Shown: piece by piece, positions 1 through 8,293 of the stretch | Position numbering within the stretch: position 1 is the first letter of the stretch | Layout: each line of letters begins with the position of its first letter | Assembly (NCBI RefSeq): GCF_043424415.1 | Contig: NZ_JBHWOO010000022.1 | Coordinates: 1 to 8,337 of the forward strand | From: Luteococcus sp043424415 | GTDB taxonomy: Bacteria; Actinomycetota; Actinomycetes; Propionibacteriales; Propionibacteriaceae | Direction of reading: 5' to 3' | DNA: 8,337 bases | Program-made: the position numbers and the translations under genes | Notes under the pieces: model-generated | Told to the model about the DNA's origin: nothing | Databases searched by the model: none | What the model saw: the letters and a program-made list of their open reading frames with translations, nothing else

Positions 1-136
1 CTCCATCGGAGCAACTTGACGATTCTGGCATGTCCACACCATCGAACACAAATTGGCCACCAAGTCCCTTCCGCCCCTGCCCTGGGAGTGGCAGGCTTGG
101 CAGCCAGCCCCCAGAGACGACGGGCAAGGAGCCGAC
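1..136. other. Gene-free leader upstream of the DUF294 gene
   Basis: No gene is supported here. One plus-strand frame ends at a TGA at 17-19, preceded by codons for Ser-Ile-Gly-Ala-Thr, which could be the tail of an upstream gene but is too short to identify. The stretch around 20-60 is more AT-rich than the genes, as expected of an intergenic region. It contains no TA dinucleotide on either strand, so no TANNNT-type -10 hexamer can be present. The only promoter-like string is TTGACG at 16-21, with no good partner downstream. The following genes may therefore be transcribed from a promoter outside the window. A short perfect inverted repeat lies at 76-95 (CCTGCC and GGCAGG around an 8-nt loop). 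Confidence 0.5.
126..131 (+). promoter_or_regulatory. Ribosome binding site that sets the DUF294 gene start
   Basis: AAGGAG lies 5 nt before the ATG at 137, a near-ideal Shine-Dalgarno match. The reading frame is open further upstream to a TTG at 53, but that codon has no purine-rich site before it. The intervening 28 residues are rich in Pro, Trp and Gln and do not resemble a cNMP-binding fold. The site therefore favours 137 as the true start. Confidence 0.8.
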
Positions 137-1996
137 ATGGACGTCGAAGTTGCGGAGGTCAGGGACTTCCTCGCCGAACACCACCCCTTTGGGGACCTCC
201 CGCCCGAGCTGCTCTCCCAGCTCTCGGGCAGGCTCCAGGTGCGCTACCACCGCCGCGGCACTCCCCTGCTGCAGGTGGGGGTGGCCAACAACCACCTCTA
301 CATCCTGCGCTCCGGTGCCGTGGACGTGCGCGATGCCGAGGGCGAGCTGGTCGAGCGCTGCGAGCCCGGGGCCAGCTTCGGGAGTTCGTCGCTGTCCTCA
401 CAGGGGCCCTCGCGCTTCGACATCACCACCATCGAGGACAGCCTCGTGCTGGTGATGGACGCCCCGGTCTTCCGGCACCTGGTGGACCATGTCGACAGCT
501 TCCGCGACTTCTTCGACCAACAGTCGGCCCGTCGTTTGAGCCGGGCGGTGGAGAGCCAGTCGACCGACGGCGAGGGTGCGACGAGCTGGCTGCGCCTGCG
601 CGTCGAGCAGGTGGGCACCCCCGATCCCGTCAGCATCGATGCGGAGGCCAACATCCGCTCGGCCGCGCAGCTGATGACCGAACGGCGCATCTCCGCGCTG
701 CTGGTGACCCAAGGAGGCCAGATGGCGGGCATCCTCACCGACCGGGACATCCGCTCCAAGGTGGTCGCCTCCGGGCTCGACACCAGTGCTCCGGTCTCGC
801 AGGTGATGACCCGCTCCCCCGTCCAGGTGGAGCCCGGCACGACCGCCGTCGATGCCCTGGTGACCATGACGGCCCACGGCATCCACCACCTGCCGGTGGT
901 CGACGGAAGCCGGGCCGTGCGCATGGTGACCGCGGGCGACCTGGTGCGACTGCAACAGACCAACCCCGTCTTCCTGGTCACCAGGATCATGAAGCAGGAC
1001 GACGTGGAGGGGCTCTCGCGCACCAGTGTCCGCAGCCAGCAGCTCGCCGGTCAGTTGCTCGACCAGGGCGCCTCCGCCGAGGATGTCCACCGTCTGCTCA
1101 CCTCGGTCGCCGATGCCGTCACCCGACGACTGGTGGACCTGGGCCGGGCGCGCCTGGGTCCGGAGCCGGGGCCGTGGGCGTGGCTGGCGCTGGGATCCCA
1201 AGGGCGGCGCGAGATCAGCGTCCACTCCGACCAGGACACGGCGATCGTCGTGGCCGATGGGGTCCTGGACCTGCCCGGGGCCCGGGACTGGTTCGATCAG
1301 ATGGCCACCTGGGTCACGCAGGGCCTCGAACGGTGCGGACAGCCACTGTGTCCCGGTGACGTGATGGCCACCAACCCCCGGTGGAGGCTGGACCAGGAGG
1401 GATGGCTGCGCCAGTTCGAGCAGTGGACCGGCCAGCCCGATCCGGACAATGTCCTCAACAGCCAGATCTCCTTCGATGCCCGCACCGTGGTCGGGCCTGC
1501 GGAACTGTTCGAGACGGTACGGCGCCGCGCCCTGTCAGAGGCCTCCCAGTCCCCCCGCTTCCTCGGGCACCTGGCCGCCCAGGCGGTGGGGCGCCGCCCC
1601 CCGACGGGCTTCTTCCGGGGCCTGGTGCTGGCGGCGCGTGGCGAGCGCGACCACTTCGACGTCAAGGCCGAGGGTCTTCATGCCATCATCGAGACCGCGC
1701 GCGTCCATGCCCTGTCGCGCCGGGTCGAGGCAGTTGGCACTCTGGAGCGACTCGAGGCCTGCCAGCGGATGGGGATGGACAGCCTGCAGGAGCTGGCCGA
1801 TGCCTTCCGCTTCCTCAGCCACGTCCGCCTGGTGCACCAGGCACGCCAGGTGGAGGCCGGCCATCCGACGGACAACATCGTCACCGTCGAGGAGCTGAGC
1901 CCCTCGGAGCGTCGCCACCTCAAGGACGTCTTCTCCGCCGTACGGGATGCCCAGCAGGCCCTCGAGTACGGCCACCAGACCCACCTGATGCGCTGA
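137..1996 (+). CDS. cNMP-binding-like / CBS pair / DUF294 nucleotidyltransferase protein
   Basis: This is a probable cytoplasmic, signal-responsive nucleotidyltransferase of 619 residues; its substrate is unknown. Seen in order: a cyclic-nucleotide-binding-like beta barrel at about residues 8-125; two CBS motifs at about 155-275, recognisable from TDRDI at 201-205 and the repeated VMT and HLPVV elements; a GlnD-like nucleotidyltransferase core at about 305-455; and a helical C-terminal DUF294 region to the end. The core carries the GSxGRxE...SDxD signature at 353-367, with Asp365 and Asp367 as likely metal ligands and Asp447 in SFDAR as a possible third. The cNMP pocket is degenerate: it has FGSSS at 81-85 where cAMP binders usually have FGE, although Arg93 is kept. 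CBS pairs usually sense adenosyl ligands. The start at 137 rests on the AAGGAG site. The gene is followed after 10 nt by an exonuclease gene, a pairing that recurs in other bacteria. There are no membrane segments. The family call is firm; the function is not known. Confidence 0.88.
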   Translation: MDVEVAEVRDFLAEHHPFGDLPPELLSQLSGRLQVRYHRRGTPLLQVGVANNHLYILRSGAVDVRDAEGELVERCEPGASFGSSSLSSQGPSRFDITTIEDSLVLVMDAPVFRHLVDHVDSFRDFFDQQSARRLSRAVESQSTDGEGATSWLRLRVEQVGTPDPVSIDAEANIRSAAQLMTERRISALLVTQGGQMAGILTDRDIRSKVVASGLDTSAPVSQVMTRSPVQVEPGTTAVDALVTMTAHGIHHLPVVDGSRAVRMVTAGDLVRLQQTNPVFLVTRIMKQDDVEGLSRTSVRSQQLAGQLLDQGASAEDVHRLLTSVADAVTRRLVDLGRARLGPEPGPWAWLALGSQGRREISVHSDQDTAIVVADGVLDLPGARDWFDQMATWVTQGLERCGQPLCPGDVMATNPRWRLDQEGWLRQFEQWTGQPDPDNVLNSQISFDARTVVGPAELFETVRRRALSEASQSPRFLGHLAAQAVGRRPPTGFFRGLVLAARGERDHFDVKAEGLHAIIETARVHALSRRVEAVGTLERLEACQRMGMDSLQELADAFRFLSHVRLVHQARQVEAGHPTDNIVTVEELSPSERRHLKDVFSAVRDAQQALEYGHQTHLMR

Positions 1997-2000
1997 GGAG
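1995..2000 (+). promoter_or_regulatory. Ribosome binding site overlapping the previous stop codon
   Basis: GAGGAG begins inside the TGA stop of the DUF294 gene (1994-1996) and sits 6 nt before the ATG at 2007. Sharing bases between stop codon and Shine-Dalgarno suggests translational coupling, so the two proteins are probably made together from one message. Confidence 0.75.
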
Positions 2001-2006
2001 CCTGGC

Positions 2007-2660
2007 ATGGGACTGTTCCGCCGCTCACCCGCCCGGCCGCCAGCAGGGCCGCTGGCCGAGTTCGCCGCCCACGCGCCGGACCCGCCCCAGCAGACCGCGG
2101 CCACGCTCCGGTTGCTGGCCGTCGACATCGAGACCACCGGCCTGGACCCGGCGAAGGACCACCTGCTCAGCATCGGCTTCGTCCCCGTCGACGGGGACAG
2201 CATCATCCTTGGAGGCGCCGGACAGGTCTTGGTGCGCCCGGAGGTGGCGGTTGGCCAAAGCGCAACCTTCCACCACCTGACCGATGACCAGCTGGCCGAC
2301 GGCCGCTCCCTGGAGGTGGCCCTGACGCTGTTGCTGCGGGCCCTGCAGGGCCGCGTGATGCTGGCCCACCACGCCGGTATCGAGAGCGGCTTCCTGGCTG
2401 CAGCCTGCCGGCGCACCTGGGGCGCCGCCCCTGAGTTCGTGAGCGTCGACACCCTGCAACTGCAGTACCGGCTGTTGTGCCAAGGCTTCGACGACGAGCC
2501 GGCCCAGGGGGCCCTGCGGCTGCACGCTGCGCGCGACCAGTTCGGCCTGCCCCGCTACCGGGCCCACGACGCCCTCACCGACGCGCTGGCCTGCGCCGAG
2601 CTCTACCTCGCCCAGGTCGCCCAGCTGGGGTGGCAGACACCGCTCAAGAAACTACGCTGA
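2007..2660 (+). CDS. DEDDh-family 3'-5' exonuclease (DnaQ/PolC-epsilon-like)
   Basis: The 217-residue product is predicted to remove nucleotides from the 3' end of DNA or RNA with two metal ions. Exo I is DIETTGLD at 40-47, giving Asp40 and Glu42. Exo II is HHAGIESGFL at 121-130, where Glu126 takes the place usually held by Asp. Exo III is HDALTDALA at 187-195, giving His187 and Asp192. The first 33 or so residues are Pro/Ala-rich and precede the fold. There is no polymerase domain, so this is a stand-alone exonuclease. It could be a proofreading-type, RNase T-like or oligoribonuclease-like activity; the sequence does not decide which. Its position 10 nt after the DUF294 gene, with a shared stop/RBS, suggests an operon and a common role. 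The HHxxIE form of Exo II is, from memory, seen in other DUF294-linked exonucleases. It ends 22 nt from the convergent gltX stop. I do not call it dnaQ, because a link to the replicative polymerase is not shown. Confidence 0.88.
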   Translation: MGLFRRSPARPPAGPLAEFAAHAPDPPQQTAATLRLLAVDIETTGLDPAKDHLLSIGFVPVDGDSIILGGAGQVLVRPEVAVGQSATFHHLTDDQLADGRSLEVALTLLLRALQGRVMLAHHAGIESGFLAAACRRTWGAAPEFVSVDTLQLQYRLLCQGFDDEPAQGALRLHAARDQFGLPRYRAHDALTDALACAELYLAQVAQLGWQTPLKKLR

Positions 2661-2662
2661 GG

Positions 2663-2676
2663 GGGCGCTGCCACCC
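2663..2676 (-). terminator. Possible short hairpin between convergent genes
   Basis: Read on the minus strand, GGGTG and CGCCC form a 5-bp stem, with one G-U pair in RNA, around a GCAG loop. It starts 6 nt after the gltX stop codon. The plus-strand version has a C-A mismatch and would be weaker. There is no U-tract, and the stem is short. It is the only structure I see in the 22-nt gap between the two converging stops, so it is a weak candidate for gltX termination. Confidence 0.25.
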
Positions 2677-2682
2677 GACTGC

Positions 2683-4206
<1,524 letters not shown>

Positions 4207-4215
4207 GATGCCCCG

Positions 4216-4221
4216 AGCCTA
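4216..4221 (-). promoter_or_regulatory. Candidate -10 promoter element for gltX
   Basis: TAGGCT on the minus strand ends 9 nt before the gltX ATG. It is followed by CGGG, giving a 10-nt string identical to the one before treY. No TTGACA-like -35 box is seen at the expected distance. Transcription would begin at, or 2-3 nt before, the start codon, giving a nearly leaderless message. This fits the absence of a good Shine-Dalgarno sequence. Confidence 0.5.
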
Positions 4222-4278
4222 TCGTCCGGGGCTGGCCGCACGGCCACCCACGCACCGCCACGGGCGCGCTGCCCATGC

Positions 4279-4284
4279 TAGTTT
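4279..4284 (+). promoter_or_regulatory. Candidate -10 promoter element for glnS
   Basis: TAGTTT ends 7 nt before the glnS ATG at 4292. The bases between it and the ATG (CGTCGCC) hold no Shine-Dalgarno sequence. This spacing is typical of leaderless actinobacterial genes, where transcription starts at the A of ATG. No clear -35 box is seen. It also argues for 4292 over upstream in-frame start codons, which would lie on or before the promoter. Confidence 0.55.
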
Positions 4285-4291
4285 CGTCGCC

Positions 4292-5986
4292 ATGACCGCG
4301 CCTGCTCCCGTGCCCGCCAGCAATGACTTCATCCGCGATGCCGTACGTCGTGACAACGAGCAGGGAACCTATGGCGAACGGGTCCAGACCCGCTTCCCCC
4401 CGGAGCCCAATGGCTTCCTGCACATCGGCCATGCCAAGGCGATCGTGCAGAACTTCTCGGTGGCCGAGGAGTTCGGTGGCGTGTGCAACCTGCGCCTGGA
4501 CGACACCAACCCGGGCACCGAGGAGGGCGAGTTCGTCGACTCCATCAAGGAGGACATCGCCTGGCTGGGATATGAACCCGGCATCACGGTGCACGCCTCG
4601 GACTACTTCGACCAGCTCTACAGCTGGGCCGAGTACCTGGTCGAGCAGGGACTGGCCTATGTCGACGACCAGGACGGCGAGACGATCAGTGCACAGAAGG
4701 GCGGCTTCGGGGTCCCCGGCACCAACTCGCCCTTCCGCGATCGCCCGGCTGCCGAGAGCCTCGACCTGCTGCGCAGGATGAAGGACGGCGAGTTCCCCGA
4801 CGGCTCGCGCTGCCTGCGCGCCAAGATCGACATGGCCTCGGAGAACATGTGGCTGCGTGATCCGGTCATGTACCGCATCCGCCACGCCGAGCACCACAAC
4901 ACCGGCACCACCTGGTGCATCTACCCCACCTATGACTGGGCCCACGGCCAGTCCGATGCCATCGAGGGTGTCACGCACTCGCTGTGCAGCCTGGAGTTCG
5001 ACTCCCACCGCCCGCTCTACGACTGGTTCCTGGAGCACCTGCCGCTGCCCAAGGACAAGCCGCGCCAGATCGAGTTCGCCCGCCTGGAGCTCACCCACGT
5101 CATCACCTCCAAGCGCCGACTGAAGAAGCTCGTCACCGACGCAGTGGTGGACGGCTGGGACGACGCCCGGATGCCGACGCTGCGGGGCATGCGCCGGCGT
5201 GGCTACCCCGCCGGCGCCATCCGCGCCTTCATGACCGCAATCGGCACCACCCGCAACAACTCGGTCAAGGCCATCGAGGAGTTCGAGTCCTTCGTGCGCC
5301 GCGAGCTCAACCAGACCGCCCAGCGCCGCATGGTGGTGCTGCGCCCGCTGAAGCTCACCATCACCAACTGGCCCACTGACGAGCAGGGCGAGCCGGTGGT
5401 GGACTGGTTCGAGGTGACCAACAATCCCGAGTGCCCCGAGGACGGGCTACGCAAGGTGCCCTTCTCGGGCAGCCTCTACATCGAGCAGGAGGACTTCGCC
5501 GAGGTCCCCCCGCCCAAGTACTTCCGCCTCACGATCGACCGTGAGGTGCGCCTGCGCGGCGCCTACTTCGTCAAGGCCCACGACGTGGTCAAGGACGAGG
5601 ACGGCAACGTCGTCGAGGTACTGGCCACCTATGACCCCGCCACGCGCGGTGGCGACGCCCCCGACGGCCGCAAGGTGAAGTCCACGATGCACTGGGTCTC
5701 GGCCCCGCACGCCGTCGAGGCCAGCGCCGTGCTCTACGAGCGCCTGTTCACCGCCCCCAACCCGGGCGCAGCCACCGGGGAACCGCTCGACGACCTCAAC
5801 CCCGCCTCGCGGGAGGTGCTCACCGGCTGCAAGGCAGAGCCGATCCTGGCCGAGGCCGAGCCGGGCGAGGTCGTCCAGTTCGAGCGCACCGGATACTTCG
5901 CCTGCGACCCCGACCAGTCCATGCTCTTCCACCGCACCGTGGGCCTGCGCGACGAGTGGGCCAGCCTGCAGAAGAAGAAGGGCTGA
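4292..5986 (+). CDS. glnS: Glutaminyl-tRNA synthetase (class I)
   Basis: The enzyme charges tRNA-Gln directly with glutamine using ATP. At 564 residues it is close to E. coli GlnRS, which is about 554. HIGH-region: PPEPNGFLHIGHAKA at 36-50, with the exact HIGH-type HIGH tetrad at 44-47. The KMSKS loop is VITSKRRL at 270-277, matching the GlnRS-type MSKRKL rather than a GluRS loop. WDDARMPT at 289-296 and the RRRGY segment at 301-305 are strong GlnRS hallmarks. The two beta-barrel anticodon-binding domains span about 345-555. There is no YqeY-type tail as in Deinococcus. The frame stays open upstream to 4100, but that would run through the divergent gltX start, so the ATG at 4292 is chosen, supported by the TAGTTT element 7 nt before it. 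GlnRS is uncommon in actinobacteria, as far as I recall, and side-by-side placement with gltX is notable. The identity is secure. Confidence 0.96.
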   Translation: MTAPAPVPASNDFIRDAVRRDNEQGTYGERVQTRFPPEPNGFLHIGHAKAIVQNFSVAEEFGGVCNLRLDDTNPGTEEGEFVDSIKEDIAWLGYEPGITVHASDYFDQLYSWAEYLVEQGLAYVDDQDGETISAQKGGFGVPGTNSPFRDRPAAESLDLLRRMKDGEFPDGSRCLRAKIDMASENMWLRDPVMYRIRHAEHHNTGTTWCIYPTYDWAHGQSDAIEGVTHSLCSLEFDSHRPLYDWFLEHLPLPKDKPRQIEFARLELTHVITSKRRLKKLVTDAVVDGWDDARMPTLRGMRRRGYPAGAIRAFMTAIGTTRNNSVKAIEEFESFVRRELNQTAQRRMVVLRPLKLTITNWPTDEQGEPVVDWFEVTNNPECPEDGLRKVPFSGSLYIEQEDFAEVPPPKYFRLTIDREVRLRGAYFVKAHDVVKDEDGNVVEVLATYDPATRGGDAPDGRKVKSTMHWVSAPHAVEASAVLYERLFTAPNPGAATGEPLDDLNPASREVLTGCKAEPILAEAEPGEVVQFERTGYFACDPDQSMLFHRTVGLRDEWASLQKKKG

Positions 5987-6000
5987 CGAGCAACTGCCGC

Positions 6001-6006
6001 TAGGCT
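6001..6006 (+). promoter_or_regulatory. Candidate -10 promoter element for treY
   Basis: TAGGCT lies in the 27-nt gap after glnS and ends 7 nt before the treY ATG, the same spacing as for glnS. Its following bases CGGG match the gltX element. No Shine-Dalgarno is seen between it and the ATG. treY probably has its own leaderless transcript in addition to any read-through from glnS. A CTGACG string at 5983-5988 is too close (12 nt) to serve as a normal -35 box. Confidence 0.5.
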
Positions 6007-6013
6007 CGGGCCC

Positions 6014-8293
6014 ATGCGACCCGCCTCCACCTATCGGCTGCAGATCACTCCCGACTTCACCCTCACCGACGCCGCAGGGCTCGTCGACCAGCTCGACGAG
6101 CTCGGCGTCGGTGCCCTGTACCTGGCTCCCCTGCTCACCTCCACCACCGGGTCGCAGCACGGCTATGACGTGACCGACCCCACCTCGCTGGATCCGCAGC
6201 GCGGCGGTGAGGAGGGCTGGCGCCAGCTGGTGGAGGCGGCCCGCGCCAAGGGCTTGGGCATCGTGCTGGACATCGTCCCCAACCACCTAGGCATCGCCAA
6301 GGCCTGGGAGAACCCCGCCTGGTGGAGTGTCCTGGCCGAGGGCGAGGACTCCCCCTACGCCCGCTGGTTCGACGTCGACTGGTCGGCCGGGCCGATCAGC
6401 GTGCCCGTCCTGGGCTCCTGGGAGGATCTGGACGGACTGAGCCTGTCGGACGACCTGCAGGAGCTCTCCTTCTACGAGCACCGCTTCCCCGTCGCCGAGG
6501 GCACCGCCCAGCCGGGTGACAGCCCGCGCGAGGTGCACGACCGCCAGCACTACCGCCTGGTCCCCGGAGCCCTGGGCAATGACCTGCTCACCTACCGACG
6601 CTTCTTCGCGGTGGCCACGCTGGCCGGTGTGCGGATGGAGGACCCCGAGGTCTTCGAGGCCACCCACTCCCGCATCGCCCAGATGGTGGCCGAGGGTCAG
6701 CTCGACGGGATCCGCGTGGACCATCCCGACGGCCTGCGCGACCCCAAGGGCTACTTCGACCAGCTGGCGGCGCTGGCCCCGGAGGCTTGGATCGTCGCAG
6801 AGAAGATCCTCGAGCACGGCGAGGAGCTCCCGGACTGGAAGGTCTCTGGCACCAGCGGCTACGACGCCATGACCGAGGTCGGTCTCCTGCTCGTCGATCC
6901 GGCCGCAGAGGACGCCTTCACCAGCGACTACCAGCGCCGCACCGGCGACGAGCTCACCGTCGAGCAGCACATCCTGCAGGGCAAGCAGTGGATGGCCACC
7001 GAGATGTTCGGGGCCGAGACCCGTCGCCTGCTCTCCCTGCTCGACCATGGTGACTTCTCCGACGAAGAGCTCGCCAAGGGCCTGCACCAGGTCTCCGCCC
7101 GGATGGCCGTCTACCGCAGCTACCTGCCGGACGACGAGCGTGCCCTGCTGGATGCGCTGGCCGCGACCCGTTCCGACATGCCGGAGCTGGAGCCCGTGCT
7201 GGCCCACCTGGAGCCCCAGCTGCGCGACACGGGCCGCGAGGCTGCCTGGCGCTTCCAGCAGTTCACCGGGGCCGTGATGGCCAAGGGTGTCGAGGACACT
7301 GCCTGGTACCGGGCCAACCGCTTCGTCGCCCTGAACGAGGTGGGCGGCCACCCGTCGAGTTTCGGCTGCACCCTGGATGGCTTCCACGAGGCGATGCAGC
7401 GACGTGAACAGCGACTGCCCCACTCCATGACCTCGCTGTCGACCCACGACACCAAGCGCGGCGAGGACGTGCGCGCCCGGCTGTCGGTGCTCAGCGAGAT
7501 CGAGCAGGATTGGACCCGCTTCGCCGACATCTTCGCCGCCAGGACCGACATTGCCGAGCCGACCTTCGCCCATCTGCTGGCCCAGACACTGGCCGGCATC
7601 GGCCCGGTGGAGCCGCAGCGCATCCACGACTACGCCACCAAGGCGATGCGTGAGGCAGGCCTCGCGACCAGCTGGATGAATCCCGACCAGGACTTCGAGG
7701 ACTCGGTCCACCGGGCGATCGACCTGGCCTACGACGACACCGAGCTGTCCGAGGCCTGGCACGCGCTGCAGGCGAGGATCGCCCGCCCGGGGCATTCCAA
7801 CAGCCTCACGCAAAAACTCGTGCAGCTGACCATGCCCGGCATCCCCGACGTCTACCAGGGCACCGAGATCTGGGACGACTCGCTGGTGGACCCGGACAAC
7901 CGCCGCGCCGTGCACCACGACGAGATCGTGGCACTGATGAGCGCCCAGACCAGCGACTGGACCGACCCGGCCTTCAAGCTGCGCGTGGTGCGCACCGTCC
8001 TGCGGCTTCGCCGCGAGCGTCCGGAGCTCTTCGAGGGCTACCGTCCCCTGGTCGCCTCCGGAGCCGCCGCCGACCACCTGGTGGCCTTCGAGCGTTCCGG
8101 CGTGGCGACCTTCGCCACCAGGCTCCCCGTGGGTCTCGAGCGCGACGGTGGCTGGGGCGAGACCACAATCAACCTCGACGGTCGCTGGATCGACCAGCTG
8201 GACGCGCGCACGCACGAAGGTGTCGTCCGCGTGGCCGACCTGCTGGCCCACTCCCCCGTCGCACTGTTGGTGCGCGAGGATGGCCAGGACTGA
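6014..8293 (+). CDS. treY: Maltooligosyl trehalose synthase (GH13 family)
   Basis: TreY turns the reducing-end alpha-1,4 bond of a maltodextrin into an alpha,alpha-1,1 bond, making maltooligosyl trehalose, from which TreZ releases trehalose. The 759-residue product is near the usual 765-830. It begins with the family hallmark STYRLQ at 5-10. The (beta/alpha)8 regions are clear: DIVPNHLG at 86-93 (region I); DGIRVDHPDG at 231-240 with nucleophile Asp236 (II); VAEKIL at 261-266 with acid/base Glu263 (III); and STHDTKRGEDVRARL at 476-490 with Asp479 (IV). The MPGIPDVYQGTE segment at 607-618 is also conserved. There is no signal peptide, so it is cytoplasmic. The start ATG has a TAGGCT element 7 nt upstream and no Shine-Dalgarno. 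treZ is usually adjacent; it is not in this window, although the short tail after treY could be its start. The protein protects against osmotic and desiccation stress in related bacteria; that role here is inferred. Confidence 0.95.
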   Translation: MRPASTYRLQITPDFTLTDAAGLVDQLDELGVGALYLAPLLTSTTGSQHGYDVTDPTSLDPQRGGEEGWRQLVEAARAKGLGIVLDIVPNHLGIAKAWENPAWWSVLAEGEDSPYARWFDVDWSAGPISVPVLGSWEDLDGLSLSDDLQELSFYEHRFPVAEGTAQPGDSPREVHDRQHYRLVPGALGNDLLTYRRFFAVATLAGVRMEDPEVFEATHSRIAQMVAEGQLDGIRVDHPDGLRDPKGYFDQLAALAPEAWIVAEKILEHGEELPDWKVSGTSGYDAMTEVGLLLVDPAAEDAFTSDYQRRTGDELTVEQHILQGKQWMATEMFGAETRRLLSLLDHGDFSDEELAKGLHQVSARMAVYRSYLPDDERALLDALAATRSDMPELEPVLAHLEPQLRDTGREAAWRFQQFTGAVMAKGVEDTAWYRANRFVALNEVGGHPSSFGCTLDGFHEAMQRREQRLPHSMTSLSTHDTKRGEDVRARLSVLSEIEQDWTRFADIFAARTDIAEPTFAHLLAQTLAGIGPVEPQRIHDYATKAMREAGLATSWMNPDQDFEDSVHRAIDLAYDDTELSEAWHALQARIARPGHSNSLTQKLVQLTMPGIPDVYQGTEIWDDSLVDPDNRRAVHHDEIVALMSAQTSDWTDPAFKLRVVRTVLRLRRERPELFEGYRPLVASGAAADHLVAFERSGVATFATRLPVGLERDGGWGETTINLDGRWIDQLDARTHEGVVRVADLLAHSPVALLVREDGQD

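Noticed and set aside
16..44. TTGACG as a -35 box for the DUF294 gene
   Set aside because: At 17-18 nt downstream only CCATCG or CATCGA is found, and no TA dinucleotide exists anywhere in 1-136, so no credible -10 partner is present.
53..136. 28-residue N-terminal extension of the DUF294 protein from a TTG at 53
   Set aside because: There is no ribosome binding site before the TTG, while the ATG at 137 has AAGGAG at ideal spacing and begins where the cNMP-like fold should begin.
16..1359. Long open frame (447 codons) overlapping the DUF294 gene in another plus-strand frame
   Set aside because: Its translation is rich in Arg, Gly, Pro and His with no domain, as expected when GC-rich codons are read out of frame. 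The overlapping frame has clear conserved domains.
5447..6286. 279-codon minus-strand frame spanning the end of glnS and the start of treY
   Set aside because: There is no domain or start signal, and it crosses two well-supported genes and the treY promoter element.
6287..8251. 654-codon open frame antisense to treY
   Set aside because: It comes from strong GC bias in treY codons. It is full of Gly, Val, His and Gln with no recognisable motif, and the sense strand has all TreY catalytic regions.
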